Positions 26,827 to 36,224 are shown, numbered from the stretch's first letter. The stretch is 64,000 bases of DNA from Flagellimonas algicola (GCF_005937185.1 NZ_VCNI01000001.1:678657-742656); one strand, 5' to 3'. Program-made: numbers and translations. Notes: generated by a model not told the origin, from the letters alone.

Positions 26827-28929
26827 TTAAACTTTTACCAAACTTTGCTGGATATTGTCAGGAACTGCCTCAAAAGAAGAAAATACGGAATTGAATGTAG
26901 CTTTACCCTGTGTCAAAGAACGCAGGTTTGTAGAATAACCGAACAACTCAACCTCTGGGGTGTTGCATTTTAGAATCTGATAACGGTCAGCGTTGTCTAT
27001 CCCAAGAATGATGGACCTTCGGGATTGTAGATCGGTCATTACACTGCCCACCATTTCTTCAGGTACTTTTACGGTTAACTCTCGAATAGGTTCCAATAAT
27101 TTTGGTTTGGCATTTAAAAATGCTGCTTTAAAGGCATGCGCACCTGCTATTTTAAAAGCTATGTCGTTCGAATCCACCGAGTGCATCCTTCCGTCATAAA
27201 CCATCACCCGCACATCCCTTATGTACGAACCGGTCAACGGACCTGATTCCATCACCTCCAGAATTCCCTTTTTAATAGATGGCAAATACCGTAGGTCTAT
27301 CACCCCTCCGACTATGCAATTATAGAAAACCAATTTGCCGCCCCAGGGTAGCGCCATTTCTTCCTTTCCCCTAATATTGAACCCCTCGGGTTCCGGTATA
27401 CCCTCATACCATGGTTCAATTTTAAGGTGTACTTGGGCAAATTGCCCTGCCCCACCTGACTGTTTTTTATGTCTATAATTAGCAGTGGAAGAACGCTTTA
27501 TGGTTTCCCTATATGCAATCTTGGGTTGTTCAAATTCGGCTTTTACGCCATAGCTATTTTCGAGGGTCCATCCAATAGTTGCCAAGTGCAACTCACCCTG
27601 ACAGCTCAAAATCAGTTGTTTCAACTCTTTGGAATACGTGACCACAACAGTAGGATCTTGGCTATGTATTTTCTTTAGGGCATCGCTCAGTTTTTCCTCA
27701 TCGGCCTGTTTTTGGGCAACCACAGATTTTCTGGTTCTAGGTTCTGGGTAACTTATGGGTCTAATCGTTACGCGGTGACCTTGTTTGTATAGGGTATCGT
27801 TGGTTTCGGTATGTTTCAATTTTAGGGTCGCACCAATATCACCAACCATCAGTTTTGAAACGGGTTCCCGTTTCTTTCCATCCATAATAAAGAGTTGGTG
27901 CAAGATTTCCGTTTCTCCAGTCCGAGAATTTACAAGTTTGTCATTGGCATTGATTACTCCGGATTTTACTTTAAAGAACGTTAATTGTCCAAGATTGGGC
28001 ATGTGTACCGTTTTAAAAATGAACAGTGCCGTTGGAGCCTCTATTGTTCGCAAAACAGTTTTGTCCTCCACACTCTGTTCCGGCTTTAGGTCGGCTGCCG
28101 CGGGAGCTACATTATCAATAAAGCCCATGAGCCTGCCACTACCCATATCTTGAAGCGCTGACACACAGAAAACGGGAAAAAGTTCATGGTTCAGCATACC
28201 GGCTTTGATTCCCTGGCGCATCTCATCCTCGCTCAATGTACCTTTTTCAAAAAATAGCTCCATCAGGTCCTCGTCGTTCTCAGCTGCTTTTTCTACCAGT
28301 TCATTATGCAATTGATCTGCCAATTCTTTTTGGTCCTCAGGAATGGGCAATTTTTCGGGTTTTCCCCCTTGGGATGGAAATTTGTAGACTTTCATTTTCA
28401 ACACATCAAGGATGCACTGTGCCCCATCATTGACCAAAGGATATTGGATTTTAACGGCATTGTTGCCGACTAAATCCTTGATCTCCTTAAAACTATCCTC
28501 AAAACTGGCATTCTTATGGTCTATTTGGTTGACCACAAATAAGGTGGGCTTGTTGTAAAGGTCAATATGGTTCCAAATAATTTGTGTGCCTATCTCTACC
28601 CCGTGCCTAGCGTTTATCACGGTGACAACGGTATCAGCCACCCTAATGGAAGAAAGTATCTCACCAATAAAATCATCAAGGCCAGGGGTGTCAATGATGT
28701 TGATCTTGTAATTCCGCCATTCGGTGTGCAAAGGGGTTGCAAAAACAGAAGCACCTCTTTGGTGCTCTATTTCATGATAATCCGATACCGTATTTTTACC
28801 TTCCACGGTGCCCCGTCTATTCAGTAAGCCCGCCTCAAAAAGCATGGTTTCGGCCAAGGTGGTCTTACCACTATTGTGGGCTCCCACAAAAACGATGTTC
28901 TTGATGTGTTTGTCATCATATACTTTCAT
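26827..28929 (-). CDS. elongation factor G paralogue (EF-G2-like), probably GTPase-impaired
   Basis: A 700-residue five-domain EF-G. The P-loop is GAHNSGKTT (near residue 16), switch I has RGASVFAT in place of RGIT, and the G3 motif reads DTPGLDDF. G4 is NQID. The conserved G3 histidine of EF-G (DTPGH), which activates the hydrolytic water, is Leu here, as in non-hydrolysing EF-G2 types. Domain IV and V are full length, with the tip segment GGAGQFAQVHLKIEP. It is thus a second EF-G rather than the housekeeping fusA, and is alone here, away from any str operon. In Bacteroides thetaiotaomicron a paralogue lacking GTPase activity supports translation during starvation. Confidence 0.9.
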   Translation of the reverse strand: MKVYDDKHIKNIVFVGAHNSGKTTLAETMLFEAGLLNRRGTVEGKNTVSDYHEIEHQRGASVFATPLHTEWRNYKINIIDTPGLDDFIGEILSSIRVADTVVTVINARHGVEIGTQIIWNHIDLYNKPTLFVVNQIDHKNASFEDSFKEIKDLVGNNAVKIQYPLVNDGAQCILDVLKMKVYKFPSQGGKPEKLPIPEDQKELADQLHNELVEKAAENDEDLMELFFEKGTLSEDEMRQGIKAGMLNHELFPVFCVSALQDMGSGRLMGFIDNVAPAAADLKPEQSVEDKTVLRTIEAPTALFIFKTVHMPNLGQLTFFKVKSGVINANDKLVNSRTGETEILHQLFIMDGKKREPVSKLMVGDIGATLKLKHTETNDTLYKQGHRVTIRPISYPEPRTRKSVVAQKQADEEKLSDALKKIHSQDPTVVVTYSKELKQLILSCQGELHLATIGWTLENSYGVKAEFEQPKIAYRETIKRSSTANYRHKKQSGGAGQFAQVHLKIEPWYEGIPEPEGFNIRGKEEMALPWGGKLVFYNCIVGGVIDLRYLPSIKKGILEVMESGPLTGSYIRDVRVMVYDGRMHSVDSNDIAFKIAGAHAFKAAFLNAKPKLLEPIRELTVKVPEEMVGSVMTDLQSRRSIILGIDNADRYQILKCNTPEVELFGYSTNLRSLTQGKATFNSVFSSFEAVPDNIQQSLVKV

Positions 28930-29215
28930 AACCAGAAGTGTTTAGCGTATAAAAATCCCAATTTATTAACTCTTAAAACATGATATTTAGCACCTCTTTA
29001 TCCTAAATAAAAAGTGCTGCCGACCTAACAAGAAGATGTCGAAAAATTTGGAGTTATCAGATTCACTATCAAGATAATAAATATCTGGTCAGCATGCAAT
29101 CTGTGCCATTTTTTAAGTTGGCCGTCTGGGTTACACTGGAAATTTGCCAAACTTCCCAATAGATATGGTAATCTATATTCTAGTATGTATGAAAATGAAT
29201 CGGTAAACCGTTACA
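28930..29215. other. intergenic gap, nothing recognised
   Basis: A 286-base AT-rich gap between the EF-G start and the serine hydrolase stop. No ORF, RNA gene, palindrome or terminator stood out. It should hold the EF-G promoter. Confidence 0.5.
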
Positions 29216-31225
29216 CTAGTTCCCTTCTTTTTTTCCCTCAACAAAGATTTGCCAGGCATCCATGGTAAGCTCACTTCCGGTATCGGAATTGGTATATATG
29301 ATGTAGCCCAATTTTAACTTGTCGTAAATTTCAAATTGGCATTTGAAGTCTCCATTGTTTCCACCATGGTAAAACGTATCGCCATAATCCGTTTTTCGAA
29401 TAAATATACCGAGACCAGCCCCCTCCTTCTTATCAGGGATATTCCAGTATTCGGGGTTAGACTCGGTGTGAATTTCCAAAAATTCAGAATAGGTGCTTGG
29501 TTTCAATCCTTTTCGCTCTAAAATGGTAAGGGCGTATCTGGCAAAAGCTTTTGCTTCTGTATGCATGCTAAATGCCATGCCAGCTTCTTGGGGAATGCCC
29601 CAATTGGTAGGTTGACCTCCTACATGTCCATCGGAAACTGCTGCACGCAAAGCTTCACTATCACTAAACTCCATGTGGTACAGGCCATTCGGTGCTATCA
29701 ATTCCTCGTCAAGGATTTGCTCTATGGTTTTGCCGGTAATTTTAACAACCACACGTTTAAGATATTCAAAGCCTTCTCCCGAGTAACCATATTTTTCTCC
29801 GGGTGCAGCAATCATATCAATTCCCCAATTGGGCAGGCCGCTTCGATGTATCAATACGTGTCTGGCCGTCATCTTTTTATATTCTGGATAGTCATCAAGC
29901 TGCTCAAATGGTAGATATTCATGCAACGGCTTGTCCATATCAATGATATTACGATCCGCCAACCTTAGCACCACAAAGGCAAAAACGGGCTTGGTGATCG
30001 AGGCGGCTTCAAATAGTGTCTTTTCCTCAACAGGCTCTTTGGTCACCGAATTTTTTACCCCATAAGTTTTATGATACACCACTTTTCCATCCTTGATCAA
30101 TGCCATTGATACCCCTGGAATATTGTAATGTGCTTGATAGCCTTCAATGATCTGATCCACCTTTTCTTTTGATTGCTCATCAAAATCATGCAGCAACCCT
30201 ACCTTAGGAATCATATCAGGTTCTGGAAGCATCTTGACCTTCAAGGTGGGAATGGAATCATGACCTTCCTTGTGCAATGAAAAAGGCACCGGTGTTGTAG
30301 GGGCCATTCTGTAGTATCTATAATCAACTTGAACAATTTTAGTTGGAACTTCTATTTGATAATCCCCAATGGGCAAGGGCACGGAAAATTTTCCTGTGGA
30401 ATCCACTACGGTCTGCACCCACATGTTTTCATTGTCCAGACTGCTCATTCTGATGCTAATAGGAACTGGAGTTTCATTTATTCCGGAGGTGTCTACCTTA
30501 CCCTTGACCAATCCAATTTCGGTGGCATCAGCAATAAAAATTACATTGCCCAATCGGTCAGGGTTTGCTACTTTTTGCGTTCCCCTGCCCCAAGAAAACC
30601 AGGTAAAGCTGTCATCTTCGTCTTTATCAACCACCACCAGATCCATTCCCAGGGACATGCCTTCTTCAATATTCCTGTCCAGTTTTACCTTCCACTCCAC
30701 CGTCTTTCCCGTATCAGTCATGCTTTTGACCATCTCAACCTTATCCCAAGCAGTTCTTGCCCCATAAGCATTGCGATCGTTACCGTATTCGCTATACTGG
30801 GTTACCGGAGATCCCGATTTTAAACTTTCTTCGTTGATATACAACTCCAAACCATCCTGATTGTCCCAAAACGATAACTCAGGGGACTCTACGACCAGGG
30901 ATTCATCTGAAATTTCCATGGCAATATATATCTCACTTTGTGCTGCGTTATAGCCAATTCGAAAATTACCTTGAAAATCTTCATGGCTGTCGGGTGCAGT
31001 ACCTAATTCTGCATTTTTGATTGGATACGAAATGACATCTGCAGGCCATTCCGAAAGATTTCCATCTACTTCAATGTCATCCATAGGTACGGCATATGCA
31101 ATAGCGGCATCGGTATCAATTATTTCAGTTGATTTTGAATTTTGACAGGATGATGCCAAAAAAATGGTCGATAAAAAAGCGCAAAAAAGGATGTGGATCG
31201 GCAAACAGGAACGGAATCTTTTCAT
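29216..31225 (-). CDS. lipoprotein: CBM9-like domain and beta-lactamase-type serine hydrolase
   Basis: A 669-residue protein starting at ATG 31225, which puts a lipoprotein signal (LASSC) in place; the longer frame adds 32 residues with no signal. The N-terminal third (about 45-230) resembles a CBM9-type sugar-binding module (EVDGNLSEWP, DNQDGLELYI). The C-terminal half (about 340-665) is a class C beta-lactamase/DD-peptidase-like hydrolase with SxxK (SITK), a Tyr-Ser-Gly motif (GYSGEG) and HGG (YHGGNNG). Members hydrolyse peptides or esters outside the cell membrane. The substrate is not known; a glycan or cell-wall ester is possible. Confidence 0.9.
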   Translation of the reverse strand: MKRFRSCLPIHILFCAFLSTIFLASSCQNSKSTEIIDTDAAIAYAVPMDDIEVDGNLSEWPADVISYPIKNAELGTAPDSHEDFQGNFRIGYNAAQSEIYIAMEISDESLVVESPELSFWDNQDGLELYINEESLKSGSPVTQYSEYGNDRNAYGARTAWDKVEMVKSMTDTGKTVEWKVKLDRNIEEGMSLGMDLVVVDKDEDDSFTWFSWGRGTQKVANPDRLGNVIFIADATEIGLVKGKVDTSGINETPVPISIRMSSLDNENMWVQTVVDSTGKFSVPLPIGDYQIEVPTKIVQVDYRYYRMAPTTPVPFSLHKEGHDSIPTLKVKMLPEPDMIPKVGLLHDFDEQSKEKVDQIIEGYQAHYNIPGVSMALIKDGKVVYHKTYGVKNSVTKEPVEEKTLFEAASITKPVFAFVVLRLADRNIIDMDKPLHEYLPFEQLDDYPEYKKMTARHVLIHRSGLPNWGIDMIAAPGEKYGYSGEGFEYLKRVVVKITGKTIEQILDEELIAPNGLYHMEFSDSEALRAAVSDGHVGGQPTNWGIPQEAGMAFSMHTEAKAFARYALTILERKGLKPSTYSEFLEIHTESNPEYWNIPDKKEGAGLGIFIRKTDYGDTFYHGGNNGDFKCQFEIYDKLKLGYIIYTNSDTGSELTMDAWQIFVEGKKEGN

Positions 31226-31389
31226 GATGTGGTTAATTAGTTGTTTAACTAATGAGTCCTTAAAAATCAAACTGTTACAGTAAAATAACATTTCTTTTCC
31301 AAGGATAACCATATCAATCAAAATTTATACCCACCCACATAAATCCAGATTCGAAATTGCCGGAACCCTAATCCATAAATAAGGTACGT

Positions 31390-32295
31390 CTACCACTCGC
31401 AAACCTCACTGGTTTGCTGATATTCCGATAATTTAAGGGTATCTATGTTTTGGCCATCATTGATTTTAATGCACCACAAATCCGGATTTCGGTTGGCGCT
31501 CAAATAGTACAATTCCCCAAAATCACTTACATCAAGATTGGACAACAAGTTGCTAAAACAGGATAGATAATTCAGGTGCTCCTTTTCGCCAAAATCAATT
31601 TGGGTCAATTGGCTATCTCCTACATCTATGGTCTCCAACAAAGGGTTATGGGTAAGATCCAATTGGGCTACTTTATTTGTCGGCGCATATATACTTTCCA
31701 AAGCCACTGCCAAACTGGTGTCAAAGGTTTGCAGTTGGTTATTACTGATCACAATATGAACCAAGCTTGGATTTTCTATAGTATAGCTTTCCAAAAAATT
31801 AAAGGAAAGGTTTAGCATGTCCAACTTTGTGGCTGTGGACAAACCGGACACTTCAGTTAAGTCATTTACTTTTAGATCCAGCAGCAATAGTTCTGTGTTT
31901 TTGCTTAGATCTATGGTGGTCAGATCGTTTCCGGCCAAATTTAGCGTGTCCAAAAGTACATTCTGGCTTAAGTCGATTGTGGACAAACGGTTACTAATGG
32001 CAAAAAGTCGTTTCAAGTTGGTAAAACCTTCAATGCCTGTAAGGTCATGAATTTCATCGGATTCGGTTTGGCTGGATATATCCAAATACTCCACCTGGGC
32101 AGCATCAGTTTTAAGGACTGTTTGGTTAACCACCCCATCGGAGTCAATCCCCAAACTGATCAGCTTGGATTCAAACTGGGCATCCGGAATGTATATCTCG
32201 GTTGATGGGTCAGTGTTGTTGGTGTCATCGTCATTTGAACATGCGGAAAGGAGCGCCAAAAGCGCTAGCGAAAAGCTGGGAATTTTAAAATCCAT
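31390..32295 (-). CDS. leucine-rich-repeat lipoprotein
   Basis: A 301-residue protein; ATG at 32295 gives a lipoprotein signal (LLSAC). The body has about seven LRR-type repeats of the form LxxLNLxxNxLTxIDLS, which form a right-handed solenoid. This type is common in Bacteroidota and often binds proteins at the cell surface. No C-terminal sorting domain was seen. Partner unknown. Confidence 0.88.
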   Translation of the reverse strand: MDFKIPSFSLALLALLSACSNDDDTNNTDPSTEIYIPDAQFESKLISLGIDSDGVVNQTVLKTDAAQVEYLDISSQTESDEIHDLTGIEGFTNLKRLFAISNRLSTIDLSQNVLLDTLNLAGNDLTTIDLSKNTELLLLDLKVNDLTEVSGLSTATKLDMLNLSFNFLESYTIENPSLVHIVISNNQLQTFDTSLAVALESIYAPTNKVAQLDLTHNPLLETIDVGDSQLTQIDFGEKEHLNYLSCFSNLLSNLDVSDFGELYYLSANRNPDLWCIKINDGQNIDTLKLSEYQQTSEVCEW

Positions 32296-32426
32296 GGGGA
32301 AATCTTGATTGTTTTTTGATTTGATAAATGAGAAAACAACCGAGCAATAACCGTACCCTAAATGCAATATTTTTCCGCTTGGCTAGCAATGAGAGGATTA
32401 GCTTTTTTGGCAGTATGTGTCACCCA

Positions 32427-32444
32427 TGTCCTTTTGGCAGGACA
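32427..32444. repeat. short palindrome in gap beside yoeB
   Basis: TGTCCT and AGGACA form a 6-bp stem with a 6-base loop. It is flanked on the minus strand by two GACACAT motifs. The 233-base gap (32296-32528) has no gene. The palindrome may be a terminator for the toxin-antitoxin operon or a remnant of a mobile or REP-like element. Confidence 0.3.
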
Positions 32445-32528
32445 GCGCATATACAAGGTTTTATTTGTGATGTGTCCCAGCTAAAGCTTTTGGAACATAC
32501 GGTGCCATTGCTGACAATACCTAGCACT

Positions 32529-32807
32529 TTACTTATCGTCATAATGAAACCTGCATTGGATGATAATGCATTGTTGGTCAACCCCCTTTTTGCCAGTTAC
32601 CCTATATGCCAGTCGGTGTTCCCCAGTAATTCTTCTAGACCAAAAACCTTTTAGCCCATGTCTTAACGGTTCCGGTTTTCCCAAGCCTTTAAAAGGGTTT
32701 TGTTTAATGGATTTAATAAGCTCCTTTATTTTGATGGCCGTATCGGTATCGGTTTCCAGCCAATAGCCAAAATCTTCCCATCCGTGGGCGGTAAAATTAA
32801 TGTTCAT
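32529..32807 (-). CDS. yoeB: YoeB/Txe-family mRNA interferase toxin
   Basis: A 92-residue RelE-superfamily toxin. The family hallmark [18 protein letters not shown], followed by EHRLAYRV, and the C-terminal CRFHYDD are present with the catalytic Glu and His. YoeB binds the ribosome A site and cuts mRNA. Its start overlaps the antitoxin stop by 4 bases. Length is slightly above the usual 84-88 because of an insertion near GKKGVDQQ. Confidence 0.96.
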   Translation of the reverse strand: MNINFTAHGWEDFGYWLETDTDTAIKIKELIKSIKQNPFKGLGKPEPLRHGLKGFWSRRITGEHRLAYRVTGKKGVDQQCIIIQCRFHYDDK

Positions 32808-33076
32808 TCAGGGGTGGCTTCAATTTCGTCTTCGTGGTATTGGATCAAATCCCCATTATTTATTTGCTCCATAGATTCCCTAAGCCTTTCCCTATTGGCC
32901 TTTGTGGATAATAAATGTTCCGTTTCCTTCAATGCATTGTACTCGCTGATCGGCATGATCACCACAGCATCTTCCTCCTTACTTCTGGGCACAACAATGA
33001 TCTCCAAGGATTTGGAGACGAAGTCAAAATGCTTCTTCATGTTCTTTCGCAAAGCGGATATGGTTATGGCTCTCAT
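32804..33076 (-). CDS. yefM: YefM/Phd-family antitoxin
   Basis: A 90-residue antitoxin. The N-terminal Phd/YefM DNA-binding fold ([13 protein letters not shown], then [15 protein letters not shown]) is followed by a charged C-terminal tail ([12 protein letters not shown]) that should wrap the toxin. The ATG at 33076 is chosen: the upstream 22 codons are hydrophobic and lie over the operator repeats. It is transcribed first and overlaps yoeB. Confidence 0.95.
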   Translation of the reverse strand: MRAITISALRKNMKKHFDFVSKSLEIIVVPRSKEEDAVVIMPISEYNALKETEHLLSTKANRERLRESMEQINNGDLIQYHEDEIEATPE

Positions 33077-33091
33077 GAAAACGAATTGAAA

Positions 33092-33127
33092 TGTACAAAA
33101 TATTGTACATGTAAACGTACAAAATAT
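33092..33127. promoter_or_regulatory. YefM-YoeB operator: palindrome and 12-bp-spaced TGTACA repeats
   Basis: TGTACAAAATATTGTACA (33092-33109) is a near-perfect palindrome. A third site, CGTACA, follows at 33116, so the cores recur every 12 bases (33092, 33104, 33116). TGTACA is the known core of the E. coli yefM-yoeB operator. It lies 16 bases upstream of yefM and should give autorepression. Confidence 0.75.
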
Positions 33128-33181
33128 ATACCAGAAAAACAAGTACAGGGTTTTTCAGAGCACTAGTGCAGAACCCCCATA

Positions 33182-34114
33182 CTAATCTCTTCCTTGGATT
33201 TCTGAAAACAATTGTCGGTAAGTCGACACCTCAACACTTAGCTGGTGCGCCGCCTCAACCACATAACCCACCAAACTTTGCACTTCAGTATCGGCTTTTT
33301 TGTTTTGGAAATCAGAATGTAAGGAAGAGGTGGCCGCGCTGGGCAGGGTTTCCAGTTTGGCCAGCACCTTTTCGGGCATATTGTTGGAGATGGCAATGCC
33401 CTTGGCCTGGGCCACTTGGGCCACTTCGTTTACCAGAGCGGTAACCGTGTTTCGTTTATCGGCATCCGCAAGTATGGGGCCCACTGGGGCATCAAAATAG
33501 GTGGTGGCCGTGGCCATTACCGAGATAAAGACAAACTTTTCCCAGATCACCTTTTCAATATGTGGGGTCAGGGTCACCGCTACCCCAGCCTTTCGTAATA
33601 GGTTCTCCAGGGCATACAGTCGGGCATCGGAACCGCCCTCCATCCCAAAGAACAGCTTTTTAATGTTGCTCAGGTTCTCCACCACCCCTGGGCGGGAGAG
33701 TCGGGCAATAATGTACACACAGCCATCGCACACCAGGTTGTTGGGCAACAATTTTTGGATGCGATCCCTACAGTCCACCCCGTTGAGCAGGGGCAGGATC
33801 ACCGTTTGTGGGCCAATACAGGGAGCCAATTGTTCTATGGTCTGCTCCAGATCATAACTTTTGGTGCAGACAATAATATAGTCCACCTCGCCAATTTCGC
33901 TGGCATTGTCCGAGGCCAATTTAGGAACGGCCACAAACTGCTCTTTGCCCTCAATTACCGTTAAGCCAGCCTCCTGGATTTTCTTCAGATGTGCACCGCG
34001 CGCCAAAAAGCTCACCTCTACCCTTTGGTTGTCCTCAAATTGTTTGGCTAGCAGGCCTCCAAAGAAGCCGCCCACCCCTCCTATTCCGGCAATCAAGATT
34101 CGTGTAGCACCCAT
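33182..34114 (-). CDS. ketopantoate reductase-family (PanE/ApbA) protein
   Basis: A 310-residue protein. The N-terminal NADPH-binding GIGGVGGFFGG and the ICTKSYDLEQT segment are followed by a helical C-terminal domain with PLLNGVDCRDRI and the VIWEKFVFISV region. The family reduces 2-dehydropantoate in coenzyme A synthesis, but PanE paralogues with other substrates are frequent. No pantothenate genes are nearby, so the specific role is uncertain. It lies 105 bases upstream of the antitoxin start and may be unrelated to it. Confidence 0.88.
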   Translation of the reverse strand: MGATRILIAGIGGVGGFFGGLLAKQFEDNQRVEVSFLARGAHLKKIQEAGLTVIEGKEQFVAVPKLASDNASEIGEVDYIIVCTKSYDLEQTIEQLAPCIGPQTVILPLLNGVDCRDRIQKLLPNNLVCDGCVYIIARLSRPGVVENLSNIKKLFFGMEGGSDARLYALENLLRKAGVAVTLTPHIEKVIWEKFVFISVMATATTYFDAPVGPILADADKRNTVTALVNEVAQVAQAKGIAISNNMPEKVLAKLETLPSAATSSLHSDFQNKKADTEVQSLVGYVVEAAHQLSVEVSTYRQLFSEIQGRD

Positions 34115-34183
34115 AATTTTCCCATTTGAAAACGTCGCTTGAAATTAAGCATATTTCCGCATTCAAGGGCAGCCCAAAAAACG

Positions 34184-34675
34184 CTACAGATACTTTTCTT
34201 TTATAATGTTGATATGGTGCAGCTCGTGCCCAATAATGGTTCGTAGAAAATCGGAAAGGGATACTTCCTGATCTTTGGCCTTGCCGTTGATTTGCAGTTG
34301 CTCCGTAGAGAGGGAACACACAAAACTATGGCTGGCCTTTCTCACGTTTTTGTAATCCGTAAGCAGTTCTTGGAAGGTTTGTTCATCAAACCTAGCGTTT
34401 TGCACCAAAGCTTCCTGATCGTACCCCCAAAGTTGCAGTTGTTGGTTGCGGCTTAGCCAAAAGGCGCGGTTCATTTTGATCCGCTCATGATCTACAATAT
34501 GCCCCACCACCTGCTTGATGCTCCATTTGCCCGGCGCATACCAGAAGATGGACTTTTCCTCGCTTATTGTTTCCAAAAAAGACAGCGTGGTCGTTGACGC
34601 AAAAAGGGTTTGGCAATCGGAATTGCCAGCCAGATCTAGATAATATGGAAATCCATCTTGGGGTGAATATGTCAT
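34184..34675 (-). CDS. DinB-family protein
   Basis: A 163-residue four-helix-bundle protein. The metal-site histidines are in QVVGHIVDHE and GHELHHINI. DinB/YfiT-like proteins include thiol transferases and uncharacterised stress proteins. It is 69 bases upstream of the PanE-like gene. Function not readable. Confidence 0.85.
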   Translation of the reverse strand: MTYSPQDGFPYYLDLAGNSDCQTLFASTTTLSFLETISEEKSIFWYAPGKWSIKQVVGHIVDHERIKMNRAFWLSRNQQLQLWGYDQEALVQNARFDEQTFQELLTDYKNVRKASHSFVCSLSTEQLQINGKAKDQEVSLSDFLRTIIGHELHHINIIKEKYL

Positions 34676-34754
34676 GGTTTATATTGGGATTATTTTGATT
34701 CTTCCCTATGGAAAGATAAGGCCTTTACCTTCTCCTACCAACCATGATCATATG

Positions 34755-35939
34755 CTAATACAGCGTGATGGCCTCGAAACTCTTTTTGTAATCTTCCAAG
34801 TGTTCAAAATCATCCAGCGCCGCAACAGAATCATTGCGTTCCACCCATTTTCTGAGTTTGCCCGTACCGTTGATCACATCTATGGGGTTTTGGTCATAGT
34901 TGTATTCGTAGGGTGGATGTTTCCATTTAAAATCCTCCCCTAGCACATGGTACAACTCCCTGATCACAAACTGCCCTACCCGCCAGGGTTTAAAGGTCTT
35001 CCTGTCTGTCACATGTATTTGGAACCCGCCGCAGACCGCGTTCCCATGCTTTTGAAAAGTGGGCAGAAAGGTTATGGGCCTCAGGGCAAATCCTTGTAGT
35101 TTAGATGTCTTTATGCTTTGGGAAATTTGTTTTTCATATAAAGAATAGGGTTCAATTTTTGGGTGTCCCACAATTTCCAAAGGCTGTGAGGTGCCTCGAC
35201 CCTCACTTAGCTGGGTACCCTCCAGAAAAACCGTGGCCGCAAAGGTGATGGTACTCTCAGGCCGTGCAATATTTGGGGATGGCAAAAACCAAGGCAGACC
35301 GGTATCCTCAAAATACATGGCCCTGTCCCAATGTTTCATTTGAATCACCTCAAGCTTTGCTTTCTTTTTGGCCCACAGCTTTTGGTGCATCAGCCCCACC
35401 TCACCTATGGTGAGTGCATGCCGAATGGGCAGGGGATGCAGGCCCACAAAGGATACAAAATCAGCTTCCACCAGATTCCCTTCGATATCTTCCCCGTTAA
35501 TGGGGTTGGGACGATCCAGTACGATTACCTGAATATCCTTGTCGGCACATTTCTCCAACAAAAGGGTAAGTGTATAGATGTAGGTGTAGATCCTACAGCC
35601 CACATCCTGAAGATCCACAAATATGTGGTCAATGTCCTCCAACATTTCATCTGTGGGAATCCGCGTTTCCGAATAGAGGGAATAGACCGGAATCTGAAAA
35701 TATGGGTGTATTACATGATCGGTTTCAACCATATTGTCCTGTACATCGGTAGAAAAACCATGTTGGGGGCCAAACAGTTTTATAAACCTGGGGCCAAACA
35801 TTTCCTTAAACCGAATGGTGGCATGGGTATAGATGCTATCCACGGATGCGTTATGGCACAGCAGGGCCACCTTGCCCTTATATTGTTGCTGAAGACTTTT
35901 GTCCTGGGTCAGAACATCAAGACCTGATAAGACTTTCAT
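34755..35939 (-). CDS. namZ: DUF1343 protein, NamZ-type exo-beta-N-acetylmuramidase
   Basis: A 394-residue protein. ATG at 35939 (MKVLSGLDVL) is chosen over the longer frame. Family motifs are present: VALLCHNASVD, LFGPQHGFST, IFVDLQDVGCRIYTYIYTL, VLDRPNPING and EGRGTSQPLEIVG. NamZ removes terminal MurNAc from peptidoglycan fragments for cell-wall recovery or catabolism. No signal is visible. It lies next to the SusCD pair, separated by hairpins, which suggests that imported muropeptides could be a substrate. Confidence 0.88.
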   Translation of the reverse strand: MKVLSGLDVLTQDKSLQQQYKGKVALLCHNASVDSIYTHATIRFKEMFGPRFIKLFGPQHGFSTDVQDNMVETDHVIHPYFQIPVYSLYSETRIPTDEMLEDIDHIFVDLQDVGCRIYTYIYTLTLLLEKCADKDIQVIVLDRPNPINGEDIEGNLVEADFVSFVGLHPLPIRHALTIGEVGLMHQKLWAKKKAKLEVIQMKHWDRAMYFEDTGLPWFLPSPNIARPESTITFAATVFLEGTQLSEGRGTSQPLEIVGHPKIEPYSLYEKQISQSIKTSKLQGFALRPITFLPTFQKHGNAVCGGFQIHVTDRKTFKPWRVGQFVIRELYHVLGEDFKWKHPPYEYNYDQNPIDVINGTGKLRKWVERNDSVAALDDFEHLEDYKKSFEAITLY

Positions 35940-36156
35940 TTGTTCGTTGTTTTGGTTAAATTCGAATTTAGAGCAGTCAGGAATTGTACGGGGACAACTG
36001 GATCGTTGCCCCCGCACAGTAACTAAACTAACTACTCAAAACTAATCGTTAATAAAGAATTTCTTGAAGTCAACTATTTTGGAAGAAACCCATAGTCATA
36101 TTTGTTTGGCTTCATTTTGACCTTAAGGTCAAAAACCGAAATTCTGTTATTTAGTT

Positions 36157-36173
36157 CCCGAAACAAGTTCGGG
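36157..36173. repeat. palindromic hairpin CCCGAA/TTCGGG
   Basis: CCCGAA (36157-36162) and TTCGGG (36168-36173) flank a 5-base loop, between NamZ and SusD. Hairpins of this kind look like dispersed intergenic repeats in flavobacterial genomes. Its copy number could not be checked here. Confidence 0.4.
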
Positions 36174-36191
36174 ATGACATTTCATCGGAAA

Positions 36192-36221
36192 CCCCGACGC
36201 AAAGCATCGGGGAATTTTTTT
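36192..36221. terminator. bidirectional-type hairpin after susD
   Basis: CCCCGACGC (36192-36200) and GCATCGGGG (36204-36212) form a 9-bp stem with an AAA loop. On the minus strand one pair is G.U and the stem is complete; on the plus strand it has one mismatch but a better T-tract (36215-36221). It begins 13 bases past the susD stop. Confidence 0.5.
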
Positions 36222-36224
36222 CAA

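Noticed and set aside
26827..28929. Housekeeping fusA
   Set aside because: The G3 His is missing and it is not in a str operon.
26827..28929. Tet(M/Q)-type ribosomal protection gene
   Set aside because: No resistance-type neighbours or mobile element, and the motifs fit EF-G2 better.
33077..33142. Extended YefM with a Cys/Phe-rich leader
   Set aside because: The extra codons cover the operator repeats and do not belong to the family.
35331..35927. Plus-strand ORF of 198 codons inside namZ
   Set aside because: Shadow of a well-supported gene, with no domain.
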